From: Pseudoalteromonas rubra
GTDB lineage: Bacteria; Pseudomonadota; Gammaproteobacteria; Enterobacterales; Alteromonadaceae
Direction of reading: 5' to 3'
Assembly: GCF_005887115.1 (NCBI RefSeq)
Contig: NZ_PNCJ01000036.1
Coordinates: forward strand, 1 to 64,000
Length of the DNA stretch: 64,000 bases
Positions 10,626 to 19,915 of the stretch are shown in pieces. The position numbers and the translations under genes are program-made. Positions within the stretch are counted from its first letter, which is position 1. Every line of letters begins with the position of its first letter. The notes under the pieces were generated by a model. It was given only the letters and a program-made list of their open reading frames with translations. It searched no databases and was not told the origin of the DNA.

Positions 10626-11087
10626 CTAGGCTTTGTTTTGTTGCAGCCAGCGGTCAAGACTGTTGGCAAATTGCTGTTTTTCAGCCTGCCCCAGCGGAGG
10701 TGGGCCGCCGCTGACCATACCGCTGCTGCGCATAGTGTCCATAAAATCGCGAATATTCAGCCGGGAGCGAATGTTTTCCCGGGTATACTCTTCACCGCGC
10801 GTGCTCAGTGCTAGTCCGCCTTTTTCAATGGCCTCTGCCGCCAGTGGAATGTCACTGGTGATCACTAAATCACCCGCGTTCATGCGGCGCACAATTTCGT
10901 TGTCTGCAACATCAAAGCCACTGCTGACCTGTAGCTTGTGAATGTGAGGAGACGGCGGTGTTTTAATATACTGATTAGCAACGAATGTGACAGGCATCTG
11001 GGTTCTGGCTGCGGCACGGAATAAAATCTCGCGGATCACCACAGGACACGCATCTGCATCCACCCATATGTTTTTCTTGTTGTCCAA
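10626..11087 (-). CDS. yaiI: UPF0178 (YaiI/YqxD) family protein
   Basis: A 153-aa member of the DUF188/UPF0178 family, related to the PIN/NYN nuclease fold. Conserved acidic residues appear in [15 protein letters not shown] near the N-terminus and in [24 protein letters not shown] in the middle. The family's C-terminal GGPPPLG signature is present (about residue 127). The biochemical role is not established for the family; RNA-directed activity is a guess from the fold. It is a single gene convergent with katG. Confidence 0.85.
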   Translation of the reverse strand: MDNKKNIWVDADACPVVIREILFRAAARTQMPVTFVANQYIKTPPSPHIHKLQVSSGFDVADNEIVRRMNAGDLVITSDIPLAAEAIEKGGLALSTRGEEYTRENIRSRLNIRDFMDTMRSSGMVSGGPPPLGQAEKQQFANSLDRWLQQNKA

Positions 11088-11144
11088 AGTTGGCTCATTT
11101 GTTTAATTAACTATGCGACAAGTGTACAACTTGCCGCAGCCAAG

Positions 11145-13028
11145 CTAAAGCGTGAATTTCGATAGCAGCCCTTCTTGTTCATGGGCATGTTGTGCCAATA
11201 CTTTACTCGACTCGTACTGGCGGATAGCAAAGCTGCCTACTTCCACGCTAATATCATTGATATTAGAGGTATTTTTGTTAATTTCCTCAATCACCACACT
11301 TTGCTCTTCTATAGCAGTTGCAATTTGAATATTGCGGTCCATGATGTCTTTGACGGCTTCGGATATTTCATTAAGCATGCCCGTGGCCTGCTCCGTTTGC
11401 TCCACACAAAGCAAAGTTTTATCGCGACTGCTGCCCATCGCACTTTGGACCTGAATCGACGAGGCTTGTATCTGCTCTATCATGGACTTAATTTCGGTAG
11501 TCGATTCTTGCGTCTTGGTCGCCAGTGAACGTACTTCATCAGCAACCACGGCAAAGCCTCGCCCTTGCTCACCCGCCCTGGCAGCTTCTATAGCGGCATT
11601 CAAGGCCAACAGGTTTGTTTGTTCTGCAATACCGTTGATGACAGACAGGATGTTTTCAATACTTTGGCTATATTCTGCCAGTTGCGTACTCATTTCGTGT
11701 GACGTGTTAATTTCATCTGCTAACGCGCTAATTTCTCCGCGGGTTTTCTGGAATACTTGCTGACCCTGTGCCGCTTTTTCATTAACGGAAGTAATAGATG
11801 TTGCCGCATTTTGCGCGCTGCCAGCTATCTCACTGGAGGTGGTGCTCATTTCGTGCATTGCCGTTGCCAGCCCCTCGATTAGCTGTACTTGCTCAGTGAG
11901 TTGAGAGCTAGACTGATTCGCCAAAGTACGGGCCTCATCACAACTGGCAACCACCATATCAGCTCGCTGTTTCACGTCAGTTACCAAGCTGTGTAACGAC
12001 CCCAGAAACTGGTTAAATTCCTGCGCCACCTTACCGCATTCATCCTGGTGCTTTATGCGTACACGCTGCGTCAGATCGCCGCTACCCGACGCAATGTTGG
12101 TGATCGCATCATTGAGGTCTTTCAATGGTCTAAGTAGCTGAATTGCCAATGCACGGCTCAGAAATGCACCGAGTAGGATCGCCACAATTGCCAGCATCAG
12201 AGTGCTCATAGACAACTCTCTCAAGTCACGAAACACCAGCGCTTTATCGAGTAAGACCGCCAGATACCAGTCTGTGCCGTATTGCTGAGACAAAGGATAA
12301 AAGTAAAGTAGCTTCGCCTCCCCTTTTACTGTCACTTCCAATAGGGTTTGCTCTGCTGATTTATGTAATTGAGGAGACAAAGCACTAAGTGGCTTGCCAT
12401 TGAGCTTGGCATTTTGGTGAGAGACGATGGTTCCTTTGCTGTCTACCAAAAAGGCATAACCTGTACCATCAAAGTTCACTGCGTTAACACTTTTGGCAAT
12501 GGTATCCAGACTGAGATCGCCGCCAATAGCACCGCGAAACTGGCCACCCGAATTGATAGGTGCCACCACTGAGAGCAATAACTCACCCGTCGCGGCATCC
12601 GTATACGGGCTGGTAAACACCGTCTTGCCTTTGTCTCTGGCCAGTTTGTACCAGCCCCGCTCCCGAAAGTCGACATCCGGCGGATTTTGCCGGTTAGGAT
12701 TGTTCGACCTTAAAATGGGCTCGTTACTTAAAGTACCAAACGCCAGCAAAAATGCCTCTTTAAAATAGGGTGATTCAAGCCCCTTTTGAAATTGATCCGG
12801 ACTGAAATCAGCTTCAATCTGACTTCGCAGTAATCGAATCAAAGCGGCTTTTTCGGCCAGCCAGTTATCAATACCCAGTGCTAGCAACTGTGCAGAATCA
12901 CTCACATAAGCCGTGGTTTTTTTGTTCATAGAAGTATTGACCAACCAGTACGTGGTTGTGCTGATCACTAAGATGATCACAAAAATAAGAAGCGCCGATG
13001 CCAAAGAGAATTTGCTGCGGATTTTCAT
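11145..13028 (-). CDS. methyl-accepting chemotaxis protein with dCache sensor
   Basis: A 627-aa transmembrane chemoreceptor. Membrane helix 1 (about residues 9-29) and helix 2 (about 272-294) enclose a periplasmic double-Cache domain, with [18 protein letters not shown] and [13 protein letters not shown] characteristic of it. A HAMP linker follows. The cytoplasmic coiled-coil hairpin carries the invariant tip [19 protein letters not shown] (about 475-495), which contacts CheA and CheW. The ligand is unknown; dCache receptors often bind amino acids. The ATG at 13028 gives a normal N-terminus ([14 protein letters not shown]). A GTG at 13052 is possible but its A/G-rich stretch is too close. It diverges from a porin gene with a 90-bp gap. 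Confidence 0.92.
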   Translation of the reverse strand: MKIRSKFSLASALLIFVIILVISTTTYWLVNTSMNKKTTAYVSDSAQLLALGIDNWLAEKAALIRLLRSQIEADFSPDQFQKGLESPYFKEAFLLAFGTLSNEPILRSNNPNRQNPPDVDFRERGWYKLARDKGKTVFTSPYTDAATGELLLSVVAPINSGGQFRGAIGGDLSLDTIAKSVNAVNFDGTGYAFLVDSKGTIVSHQNAKLNGKPLSALSPQLHKSAEQTLLEVTVKGEAKLLYFYPLSQQYGTDWYLAVLLDKALVFRDLRELSMSTLMLAIVAILLGAFLSRALAIQLLRPLKDLNDAITNIASGSGDLTQRVRIKHQDECGKVAQEFNQFLGSLHSLVTDVKQRADMVVASCDEARTLANQSSSQLTEQVQLIEGLATAMHEMSTTSSEIAGSAQNAATSITSVNEKAAQGQQVFQKTRGEISALADEINTSHEMSTQLAEYSQSIENILSVINGIAEQTNLLALNAAIEAARAGEQGRGFAVVADEVRSLATKTQESTTEIKSMIEQIQASSIQVQSAMGSSRDKTLLCVEQTEQATGMLNEISEAVKDIMDRNIQIATAIEEQSVVIEEINKNTSNINDISVEVGSFAIRQYESSKVLAQHAHEQEGLLSKFTL

Positions 13029-13118
13029 ATAATTTAGGCCAATTAAAATCACCCTTTTCCAAAGTGTTGTCTATAATTCGATTTATCGCAACTAACGCAA
13101 CGAATTTGGTAATTTGCT

Positions 13119-14312
13119 ATGAAAATCGCGATCTCTTCTGTAGCTAAAGCTATTCTGGTAGCGCTGTGTATCCCATTGTCCAACAGCCATGCAAACTCGG
13201 AGCGTCCTGTCACAATGGCAGACATCGAAGCTCTGGAAGCGCAGCTGCGGGCATTAAAAGCACGCTTTGAGAAACAGCACCCACCTACTGCAGCCACGCA
13301 CGTATCTGAGCCAGCAGCCAAAACGTCACAACCGGCAGCGGACAAACAAAAGCCTGCTCATACATCCAAGGAAACAGCTCAGGAAGAAAAGCGTAAACTA
13401 GACGTCTATGCCACTATGCGCCCGACTTACGGCCGCCTTGAAACTAATGGCGAGGATAATTGGGACGTACGCGATGCACTGTCTCACGCTGGACTCAAAG
13501 TAACGCACGAATTCGACGAAGACTGGAGTGCGGAGTTGCATGGCGAATGGAGTATTGATGTTGCAAATGAAGGCAATTTTGGTCGCTCTCGGCGAGCCTA
13601 TACAGCCTTGAACACACCCATAGGCCGTTTTGGTATCGGCAAGCAAAGACCCGCGCAGTATTTATTCATCGCCGAATACGTTGATATCTTCAACCATGCT
13701 AACAGTCCTTTTGCCTATGATCCTGAGAGCTTGTTCTTTGTCGACAACCTTGTTAGTTATCGGCTCACTCCCGGCCCCTTTACTTTTGTTGCTGTTGCAC
13801 AGTTTAATGGTGAGTCCGGCAGCAACTCTGACGACTTGGTCAATGTGGGCCTGAGTTATGATGCCAACGATTTGCATGCAGCAATCACTTATCAGCAGAA
13901 TGATGTCTATGCAGATGATATTCAGCTTGGAGACAATAATCTCTGGGCAACCTCACTGGCTTATCAGTTTACACCTCGCTTCTACGCAGCGGTTGCCTAT
14001 CAGGATAAAAACTATGATAGGCACGCACCAGGCGCCGATCGCAGTGGCCATACTTTCGATTTATCATTTGCTTATCAGTTGGCCAAGACTTACAAGTTGA
14101 AAGCAGGATACTTTGATTTTGATGATGGTTTTCAGGATTCAGACCCCGCGGCTGGCAGCTTTGATGGGTTTAACGTCACCCTGGAATGGAGCCCAATCAA
14201 GGTACTCAGGGTGCATCTGGAATACCTTAACAAGTCGTTTGTTAATGGTGATGATTTCGACTCCATTTCAATCGGTTTTCGGTACGATTATAAAACCACA
14301 ATTGAATACTAA
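13119..14312 (+). CDS. outer-membrane porin
   Basis: A 397-aa beta-barrel porin. After a signal peptide (MKIAISSVAKAILVALCIPLSNSHA) comes a short helical coiled-coil segment (MADIEALEAQLRALKARFEK, about 33-52) and an Ala/Thr/Pro/Lys-rich linker, as in porins that anchor to peptidoglycan. The rest (about 95-397) is alternating amphipathic strands with frequent aromatic residues and acidic loops (TNGEDNWDV, ADDIQLGDNN), matching general Gram-negative porins. It is expected to form a trimeric diffusion pore. The 3' end overlaps the convergent oxidoreductase gene by 4 bp. Confidence 0.85.
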   Translation: MKIAISSVAKAILVALCIPLSNSHANSERPVTMADIEALEAQLRALKARFEKQHPPTAATHVSEPAAKTSQPAADKQKPAHTSKETAQEEKRKLDVYATMRPTYGRLETNGEDNWDVRDALSHAGLKVTHEFDEDWSAELHGEWSIDVANEGNFGRSRRAYTALNTPIGRFGIGKQRPAQYLFIAEYVDIFNHANSPFAYDPESLFFVDNLVSYRLTPGPFTFVAVAQFNGESGSNSDDLVNVGLSYDANDLHAAITYQQNDVYADDIQLGDNNLWATSLAYQFTPRFYAAVAYQDKNYDRHAPGADRSGHTFDLSFAYQLAKTYKLKAGYFDFDDGFQDSDPAAGSFDGFNVTLEWSPIKVLRVHLEYLNKSFVNGDDFDSISIGFRYDYKTTIEY

Positions 14313-15031
14313 GGCTGGCGTTGGTTGTAGAGTACGGGAGATTGACCCTGCCATTGCAGCCATAAACCTGAGTCCAGTGCCAACTGACACATGAAGTGGG
14401 CAACATTAATACGACTGGTTTGCCCGGCGTTAAAAATGGCATCTCTTATTGGGGATGGGTGAACGTCGTAGGCACTCACCTCAGGCTCATCAATCAGTGA
14501 ATCTGGGCGAACGACCACCCAGTCAATGCCTGATCCGACGGTTGGAAACGCCCGCAGGGTCCGTGCGGCCGCTTCGTTGTCCGGATGAGGTGGCAAACAT
14601 ATCCTGAGTAAGGCGACTGTCGCTCGATGTGCCAAAGATGGGCGTTCATTCAGCAGCTCATTGCGACATCCGGTGCTGTTCATCAAGATGAATTTTACCT
14701 GAGTGAGGGCTTGATTCTTATCGATTGCCTTACACACATTACGCACAGCATCACGTACCAAGCGACGCGGCGGGCCATAAATGCCCTGAAACGTAGCTCT
14801 ATGTCCCAGACAACAAATGACCACCTGTACGCCTGATACCAAGGCATTGAGCTCATTTGTACTGAGCTCAGCGATATCACCGACTCTGACATCCAGTTGA
14901 GGGTTAGCTTTCAACCCTGCCAGTTGAATACTGCATTTTCGTACCAGCACTCTGACTGACTCCTGCGCCGACAGCAACTGCTCTACAACCAGCTTACCTG
15001 TCGCGCCACTTGCGCCAAGTACTAAGATCAT
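14309..15031 (-). CDS. NAD(P)-binding Rossmann oxidoreductase (NmrA/atypical SDR type)
   Basis: A 240-aa protein opening with a dinucleotide-binding loop MILVLGASGATGKLVVEQLL (GxxGxxG at residues 6-12), followed by strand beta-2 VRVLVRK ending in basic residues, which favours NADP. The segment VQVVICCLGHRA and the later VVVRPDSLIDE are typical of NAD(P)H-binding atypical SDRs. There is no classical YxxxK catalytic pair in the expected place, so it may be a redox sensor or use another mechanism. The substrate is unknown. It stands alone, overlapping the porin stop codon by 4 bp. Confidence 0.82.
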   Translation of the reverse strand: MILVLGASGATGKLVVEQLLSAQESVRVLVRKCSIQLAGLKANPQLDVRVGDIAELSTNELNALVSGVQVVICCLGHRATFQGIYGPPRRLVRDAVRNVCKAIDKNQALTQVKFILMNSTGCRNELLNERPSLAHRATVALLRICLPPHPDNEAAARTLRAFPTVGSGIDWVVVRPDSLIDEPEVSAYDVHPSPIRDAIFNAGQTSRINVAHFMCQLALDSGLWLQWQGQSPVLYNQRQP

Positions 15032-15158
15032 ATGGCTTCCTTGGTTTTTAATCTGCTATCAGTGTAACGTCAGAGCGGCGAGTTAAAACCAGTACAATTG
15101 TGACAATTGGTAAGCAAATTTGTCAGCCGACCTGATAAGCCAGCTGAGCGTAAACCAA

Positions 15159-15722
15159 TCAGTTCAGTTCTTTATCTTTCCAGAATTTAGTGCCTTTGAT
15201 GGTCGCCTGCAATGCCAAACCACTTTCGGTAAACGTATAAACAGTGACATCCCCATAATACACTTCACCTTCAATGGACGCCCCTTTATCAGCAGCTCTT
15301 GCCGCCGCATCTGCGTTACCGCCAAATGTCCAGCCCGACTCGACGAACTGTTTCATAGCCGCTTTAGTGTGAAACACCATCACAATACGATAATCTTTGG
15401 CGCCCAGGCCAAGCCCGAGTCCCCCTTCGGCCATATTCATGTAGATTGACTTGCCCGCGATATTATCCTCCACCACGCCATAGCCTGTACCGGCTGCGAC
15501 AAAAATGATGTTCAGATTCGCATTGGAAAACACCGCATACCCCTGCGCATTGCTCAGCTGGGCGCGAACATCTGGTTTTTTGCTATACAGTTTTGCCAGG
15601 GTTTCTCGTTTCATTTTCTGGATTTCGGCACGCTTTTGTGCGGCGTCGCCCGGTCCCATGGACGCACAGGCACTCAGTAACACAGATAAAACAACCGACA
15701 TCAGCAATGGAATTGTACGCAT
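15159..15722 (-). CDS. SYLF/YSC84-like lipoprotein
   Basis: A 187-aa lipoprotein with a type-II signal and lipobox LLSAC (Cys at about residue 19). The mature part is a SYLF (YSC84-like) domain, seen in ALSNAQGYAVFSNANLNIIF-type strands, GTGYGVVEDN, and the GLGLGLGAKDYRIVMVFHTK core, ending with GDVTVYTFTESGLALQATIKG. SYLF domains bind phosphoinositides in eukaryotes. In bacteria they form abundant outer-membrane-associated lipoproteins of unclear role. It is a single gene with an ordinary start at 15722. Confidence 0.87.
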   Translation of the reverse strand: MRTIPLLMSVVLSVLLSACASMGPGDAAQKRAEIQKMKRETLAKLYSKKPDVRAQLSNAQGYAVFSNANLNIIFVAAGTGYGVVEDNIAGKSIYMNMAEGGLGLGLGAKDYRIVMVFHTKAAMKQFVESGWTFGGNADAAARAADKGASIEGEVYYGDVTVYTFTESGLALQATIKGTKFWKDKELN

Positions 15723-15825
15723 ACCTTTTTCCTTTTACAGTTGGTACAGACAATAAAAGCACTGTCTGTTGAAAAGTGTCATCTTAAGGGTAGGCAGGTT
15801 AGGCGCAGCTGAACAGAATAGACAA

Positions 15826-16017
15826 GCAAAAAAAAAGGCCACATAAAGCGGCCTTAACACACATCATGGGTAATCATGAAGGGATAAATGTGAAAACAAG
15901 CTCATTGTAGCTCGCCCGTTATAAAATAAAATCATATTATTACGTTCTGTCAGTTCGTAATTTTCGATTGATTTTATTTGTCTTGCTGATCCTTGCTCAC
16001 TCAACAAGGTTGCTGCA
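15826..16017 (-). repeat. duplicated non-coding unit, copy 1
   Basis: First copy of an intergenic unit repeated at 16166-16340. It includes a 42-base block identical in both copies (15859-15900), a 22-base identical block in the promoter region (15919-15940), a hairpin with T-run, and an upstream dyad CCTTG-9-CAAGG (15991-16009). The two copies are offset by 338 bp without gaps over the RNA and its promoter. Confidence 0.9.
15828..15898 (-). ncRNA. candidate small RNA, copy 1 (~71 nt)
   Basis: On the minus strand a -10 box TACAAT (15904-15909) precedes a ~71-nt transcript ending in an intrinsic terminator: AAGGCCGC-UUUAU-GUGGCCUU plus nine U. The 5' half folds as UCAUG-AUUACC-CAUGA extended by CACA/UGUG, and exposes two C-rich single-stranded segments (UAUCCCUU and UUACCCAU), the kind of seed that pairs with Shine-Dalgarno regions. 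The terminator stem carries a G-U wobble where copy 2 has G-C. That keeps pairing only if the minus strand is the RNA. There is no convincing -35, so the promoter may need an activator. Confidence 0.65.
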
Positions 16018-16165
16018 ATGACAGCGCCTTAAGCAACGAAGCCGTATTATTTTTAACGGAACTGTAGGTGCACCTTTTCCTGCTGGAAGAAAATAATGGG
16101 GCCTCTGCAGCATAAAAACTATTTTAGGGTTTCAGGTACAGCGCAGCAGAGAGCAGAAAATGCGG

Positions 16166-16340
16166 ACAAAAAAAAGGCCGCATAAAGCGGCCTAATACAC
16201 ATCATGGGTAATCATGAAGGGATAAATGTGAAAACAAGATCATTGTAGCCTGGTGCTTATAAAATAAAATCATATTATAACGCGCTTTAAATTCGCTATT
16301 TTCGATGATTCAACCTGTACTTGCTCAAACAAGTTGCACC
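16166..16340 (-). repeat. duplicated non-coding unit, copy 2
   Basis: Second copy of the unit at 15826-16017. The RNA and promoter part is collinear at an offset of 338 bp. The upstream dyad (ACTTG-6-CAAGT, 16319-16334) is shifted 10 bp closer, one helical turn, and its sequence differs from copy 1 while pairing is kept. Between the copies (16018-16165) I see no gene. Confidence 0.9.
16168..16236 (-). ncRNA. candidate small RNA, copy 2 (~69 nt)
   Basis: Paralogue of the RNA at 15828-15898. The -10 TACAAT lies at 16242-16247. The 5' 42 nt are identical to copy 1, and the terminator has a perfect GGCCGC / GCGGCC stem followed by eight U. Sequence between -10 and the upstream conserved block differs from copy 1, as expected of a promoter spacer, whereas the transcribed part does not. 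Confidence 0.65.
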
Positions 16341-16476
16341 GAACTTAATCAAAGTTGCTTAAAGCGGCCGACCAACAGTCACGTAGTTTCTGTTATTCGC
16401 TGTTTTCATTAGATTAATCAACTCCTGCTGCGGTATGATCCCGCACATCTTGCTACACTGAATAACGTACCTGTAT

Positions 16477-17328
16477 ATGTATCACTTGATTTTTATCACC
16501 CTGGTGTGGGCATTTTCATTCAGCCTGATCGGCGTCTATCTGGCAGGCTCTGTTGACTTGTGGTTTGCGGCACTAAGTCGTATTGCACTGGCGACTCTGG
16601 TTTTCTTGCCGTTTATTCGCTGGCAGCAAACTGCCCGCCCCGTCGTGTTCAGATTAATGGCAATAGGCGCTATCCAGATAGGTGCTATGTATGGGTTTTA
16701 TTACCATGCTTTTTTATTCCTGTCCGTGCCCGAAGTACTTTTATTTACCGTTATGACGCCGGTGTACATCACTTTGCTCAATGATTTGTTTGCAAGGCGT
16801 TTCAATGCCCGCTACCTAATGGTTGCACTGCTGGCCACACTTGGCGCTGTCGTGATCCGCCTCACAACGCCTAACCCTGACTTCTGGCTGGGCTTTATCA
16901 TCGTTCAGGGCGCCAACCTGTGTTTTGCACTGGGTCAGGTCCTTTACAAGCGCCTTGCTGAGCAACACACGCTGGTGCACCATCAAAGTTTTGGTTTTTT
17001 CTTCCTTGGCGCGTTACTTGTATCTTTGCTGAGTTTTGCTTTGTTTGGCGACCTGAACCGGCTGCCTGCAACTCCACAGCAGTGGGGGATCCTGATTTAC
17101 CTGGGCGTTATTGCATCTGCACTGGGCTATTTTGTCTGGAACAAAGGGGTCACTTTGGTATCCGTCGGGGCGCTGGCGGTAATGAACAATGTACTGATCC
17201 CAGCGGGGATCCTGGTAAATATCCTGATCTGGAATCGCACTGCGGATCTGATCTCTTTGGGACTGGGTAGTGCGATTATCTTTTCAGCGTTAGGGCTCAA
17301 TCAATACTTTGATGCACGTGTGCGTTAA
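16477..17328 (+). CDS. EamA/DMT-superfamily transporter
   Basis: A 283-aa inner-membrane protein with about ten membrane helices in two EamA halves, starting directly with the first helix (MYHLIFITLVWAFSFSLIGVYL). The second half contains YLGVIASALGYFVWNKGV, closely matching the conserved last-half EamA motif. Substrate unknown. The 5' end shows no good ribosome-binding site. The initiation codon at 16477 is chosen because helix 1 begins there. Its stop overlaps the convergent GNAT gene by 4 bp. Confidence 0.83.
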   Translation: MYHLIFITLVWAFSFSLIGVYLAGSVDLWFAALSRIALATLVFLPFIRWQQTARPVVFRLMAIGAIQIGAMYGFYYHAFLFLSVPEVLLFTVMTPVYITLLNDLFARRFNARYLMVALLATLGAVVIRLTTPNPDFWLGFIIVQGANLCFALGQVLYKRLAEQHTLVHHQSFGFFFLGALLVSLLSFALFGDLNRLPATPQQWGILIYLGVIASALGYFVWNKGVTLVSVGALAVMNNVLIPAGILVNILIWNRTADLISLGLGSAIIFSALGLNQYFDARVR

Positions 17329-17780
17329 AGCGCCTTACGAAATCGGATCTGAACATCCAACAATGTGTCTGTCGGCGTTGCTGGATGAGTCAGCTCCGCT
17401 ATATGATAGTCATGGCTTACCAGCATCTGTATCATGGTTTTAAAACGGTTCATCGTCTTAACTTCAATGTAACTGAAGCCCTGTTCACGGCACCAGTGCT
17501 CCTGCTCAAGCAATAGTGCGCGTGCCACTCCCTTGCCACGACAAGCAGGTATCACAGCCCCAAGCCAGCTATAAAACTGTTGCGCAGCCTGCTCATAACC
17601 GAGTTTATAGGCAACCGGTTGACCATCACAGCTGGCGATTAACGCCAGATATTTGCGCCCAGCCAGCCTCTGAAGGATGTCCTCCCGAGTCTTGGGGGTT
17701 GAAAACTCAGGGATCTGCTGCTCAACCACCAGCATATCTTCAATGCTCCCCTGATGAATATGCCACTGCGCTTGTGTCAT
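17325..17780 (-). CDS. GNAT-family N-acetyltransferase
   Basis: A 151-aa GNAT enzyme. The acetyl-CoA loop is PACRGKGVARALLLEQEHW (about residues 79-97, R-x-x-G-x-A form). The following strand is FSYIEVKTMNRF, and SHDYHIAEL replaces the usual GF turn. The acceptor is unknown. Upstream, the helicase gene is on the same strand 42 bp away, so co-transcription is possible. Confidence 0.83.
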   Translation of the reverse strand: MTQAQWHIHQGSIEDMLVVEQQIPEFSTPKTREDILQRLAGRKYLALIASCDGQPVAYKLGYEQAAQQFYSWLGAVIPACRGKGVARALLLEQEHWCREQGFSYIEVKTMNRFKTMIQMLVSHDYHIAELTHPATPTDTLLDVQIRFRKAL

Positions 17781-17822
17781 TACCTTACCTTTATAAGAGT
17801 TCCGTATACGTTATCGTTATAA

Positions 17823-19046
17823 TTAACGCCGACGCTTACCACGCTGACCCAGTACGCGCTTTTTATCACGTTGACGGCGAGATTTGGCTGAGTTTTGTCG
17901 CTCATTTTTAGGCTCACGGGTCAGATCAGGTTCATAACCGCTTAACCACTGGGGCGTGAGGCGCTCATCCAGCAGCACTTCAATCTCTTCCAGTAACCAT
18001 TGCTCATCAATGCTGACCAATGAAATCGCTGTGCCCGCTTCTCCTGCCCTGCCAGTACGACCTATACGGTGTACATAGTCTTCAGCTACATAAGGAAGCT
18101 CCGCATTGATAACGTAATTCAGTTGCTGAATATCAATACCACGCGCCGCCACATCGGTTGCAACCAGTACTCTAATTTCGCCGTCTTTAAATTGTGCAAG
18201 CGCTTTGTTTCTGGCCCCCTGAGACTTGTCGCCGTGGATAGACTGCGTCTTCAGGCCATCCTTATTTAACTCTTTCGCGTAGTCATCAGCTTGCTTTTTG
18301 GTGCGTGTAAAAATGAGCACCTGATGCCAGTTTTGCTTGCCAATCAGATGGGCGATCAGCTCACGTTTGCGTTCTTCATCCACCGCATAGAAGATTTGCT
18401 CGACCTTAGCTGCGGTTTGGTTCTGAGCTTCTATGCCTATTCGTTTGGGTTCTTTCAGCCAGTCTTTGACCTGATTAAAAATGGCTTCATCAACCGTCGC
18501 TGAAAACAGTAAAGTTTGCCGCTCAGATGGCATCTTGCGCATAATACGACGTATTTCACCCATAAATCCCATATCAAGCATTCGATCCGCTTCGTCGAAT
18601 ACCAGATACTCTATCGCTGATAGCGTTAATGTGCCTTTGATCAAATGATCCAACAGCCGTCCGGGTGTGGCAACCACAATATCAGCACCCTCTTTCAGTG
18701 CTTTTTCTTGAGGCCCAATGTTGGCTCCACCATGCAGACAAACAGTTACCAAGTCACTATGAGCCGCATAAGAAGTGGCATGCTGCGCCACCTGCTGGGC
18801 AAGTTCACGAGTTGGAGCCAGAACCAGAGCACGGATACCTGAGGCCGGCTTATTGATCAGTTGTGTCATTATGGGCAACATAAACGCCGCGGTTTTACCG
18901 GTACCCGTTTGTGCACATGCCAGCAAGTCGTGACCTGCCAAAACTAAGGGAATACTTTTTGCCTGAATAGGCGTCGGCTCGATAAAGTCGAGCACCGCAA
19001 GCCCGTCTAAAAGGGTCGGCGCTATGGCGAGAGATTCAAAGGACAT
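17823..19046 (-). CDS. DEAD-box RNA helicase, RhlE type
   Basis: A 407-aa ATP-dependent RNA helicase. In order: Q motif with PTPIQ, Walker A AQTGTGKT, motif Ia PTRELA, TPGR, Walker B DEAD (VFDEADRM), SAT (FSATV), then in the second RecA domain ARGIDI and the motif VI HRIGRTGR. A short Lys/Arg-rich tail (SAKSRRQRDKKRVLGQRGKRRR region) probably binds RNA. The N-terminus MSFESLAIAPTLLDGL matches RhlE proteins and fixes the start at ATG 19046. A frame extending to a TTG at 19088 is rejected. Roles of RhlE relatives include ribosome maturation and mRNA turnover. Confidence 0.92.
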   Translation of the reverse strand: MSFESLAIAPTLLDGLAVLDFIEPTPIQAKSIPLVLAGHDLLACAQTGTGKTAAFMLPIMTQLINKPASGIRALVLAPTRELAQQVAQHATSYAAHSDLVTVCLHGGANIGPQEKALKEGADIVVATPGRLLDHLIKGTLTLSAIEYLVFDEADRMLDMGFMGEIRRIMRKMPSERQTLLFSATVDEAIFNQVKDWLKEPKRIGIEAQNQTAAKVEQIFYAVDEERKRELIAHLIGKQNWHQVLIFTRTKKQADDYAKELNKDGLKTQSIHGDKSQGARNKALAQFKDGEIRVLVATDVAARGIDIQQLNYVINAELPYVAEDYVHRIGRTGRAGEAGTAISLVSIDEQWLLEEIEVLLDERLTPQWLSGYEPDLTREPKNERQNSAKSRRQRDKKRVLGQRGKRRR

Positions 19047-19122
19047 AATTGTGTAAAGCTCAAAAAATTCGTCGCGGGAGTATAGCAAAAATGTGACTCA
19101 ACGCCCGCAAAGAAATGCGCAC

Positions 19123-19593
19123 TTATGAAAGATGCAATTCCATATATACGCTCAACGGATCGGGCTCATAACTGCCAAACGCCTCACATTGAATAAAGCC
19201 CAATGACGTATAAAGTCCTATGGCTTCAGTTTGCCTGATCCCAGTTTCAAGCCTGAGTATTTTGAATCCACACTGTCTGGCATACCCAATGAGTGACTGC
19301 ATAATCTGTTTGGACACACCTAAACCTCGATATGGCGGCTGCACATACACCCGTTTGAGTTCCCCATAACACGCCAGTTCACCAGCCTCATCGGTTTTTG
19401 GCACCAATGCCCCACAACCCATCAGCGCTTGTTCTGTTCTGGCCCCAACAAAATAGACATCCGGCGCAGCTAGCTCATCCGCAGGGATCAGCTGGTTACT
19501 GCTTGGTGGGTACAATGTATTCATCAACGCATCTATGTCTCTCAGTAACTGCGACACTTCCGGGTGATGCGGATCAAGATTAATTATTTCCAT
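19123..19593 (-). CDS. GNAT-family N-acetyltransferase
   Basis: A 156-aa GNAT. The central GELKRVYVQPPYRGLGVSKQ (about residues 76-95) gives beta-4 and the acetyl-CoA loop (Y-R-G-x-G), followed by ILRLETGIRQTEAIGLYTSLGF with the usual glycine-phenylalanine turn. This pattern matches the group of acetyltransferases with a conserved LKR-Y motif whose substrates are mostly undefined. It runs ahead of the helicase gene on the same strand with a 76-bp gap. Confidence 0.84.
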   Translation of the reverse strand: MEIINLDPHHPEVSQLLRDIDALMNTLYPPSSNQLIPADELAAPDVYFVGARTEQALMGCGALVPKTDEAGELACYGELKRVYVQPPYRGLGVSKQIMQSLIGYARQCGFKILRLETGIRQTEAIGLYTSLGFIQCEAFGSYEPDPLSVYMELHLS

Positions 19594-19915
19594 AGCGTGA
19601 TTTACCTTGCTAGCCCAATCAGATTAACTGCACGACGCATGACGGTATTTGACAACTGGGCATGATATAGAGACTAAAATACTATGTTCTGTATTATGAT
19701 ACTAGCTTATTTTCCGACCCCAATCGTACCTTTTAAAGTTACAAAGTCAAATGTCGTGATGGTATCTGTCGTTACCCCAGGCCATATGGCCAGTATTTAA
19801 CCGGTCTTGCTGAGTATTTGCTCACATACAGGCTGAGTACCGATGAAAACATGCATATCTGCCGTATTTTTTATATCATCCGCGCGCATATAATTCTAAT
19901 CATAGGACAACAAGT
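19594..19915. other. intergenic region upstream of the serine transporter gene
   Basis: 322 bp without a gene, between divergent starts. It holds a TTGACA at 19649-19654 without a clear partner, a 12-bp palindrome GGCCATATGGCC at 19780-19791, and a -10-like TATAAT at 19889-19894 just ahead of the transporter gene. The ribosome-binding site is AGGA 8 nt before the ATG at 19916. I could not assign a firm promoter or a regulator. Confidence 0.4.

Noticed and set aside
16236-16260. sigma-54 promoter for the sRNA twins, as in Qrr RNAs
   Set aside because: No GG-N10-GC pair lies at the right distance from the predicted 5' ends.
15826-16340. MITE or phage-attachment interpretation of the repeated unit
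   Set aside because: There are no terminal inverted repeats or target-site duplications. The conserved parts correspond to promoter, RNA and terminator instead.
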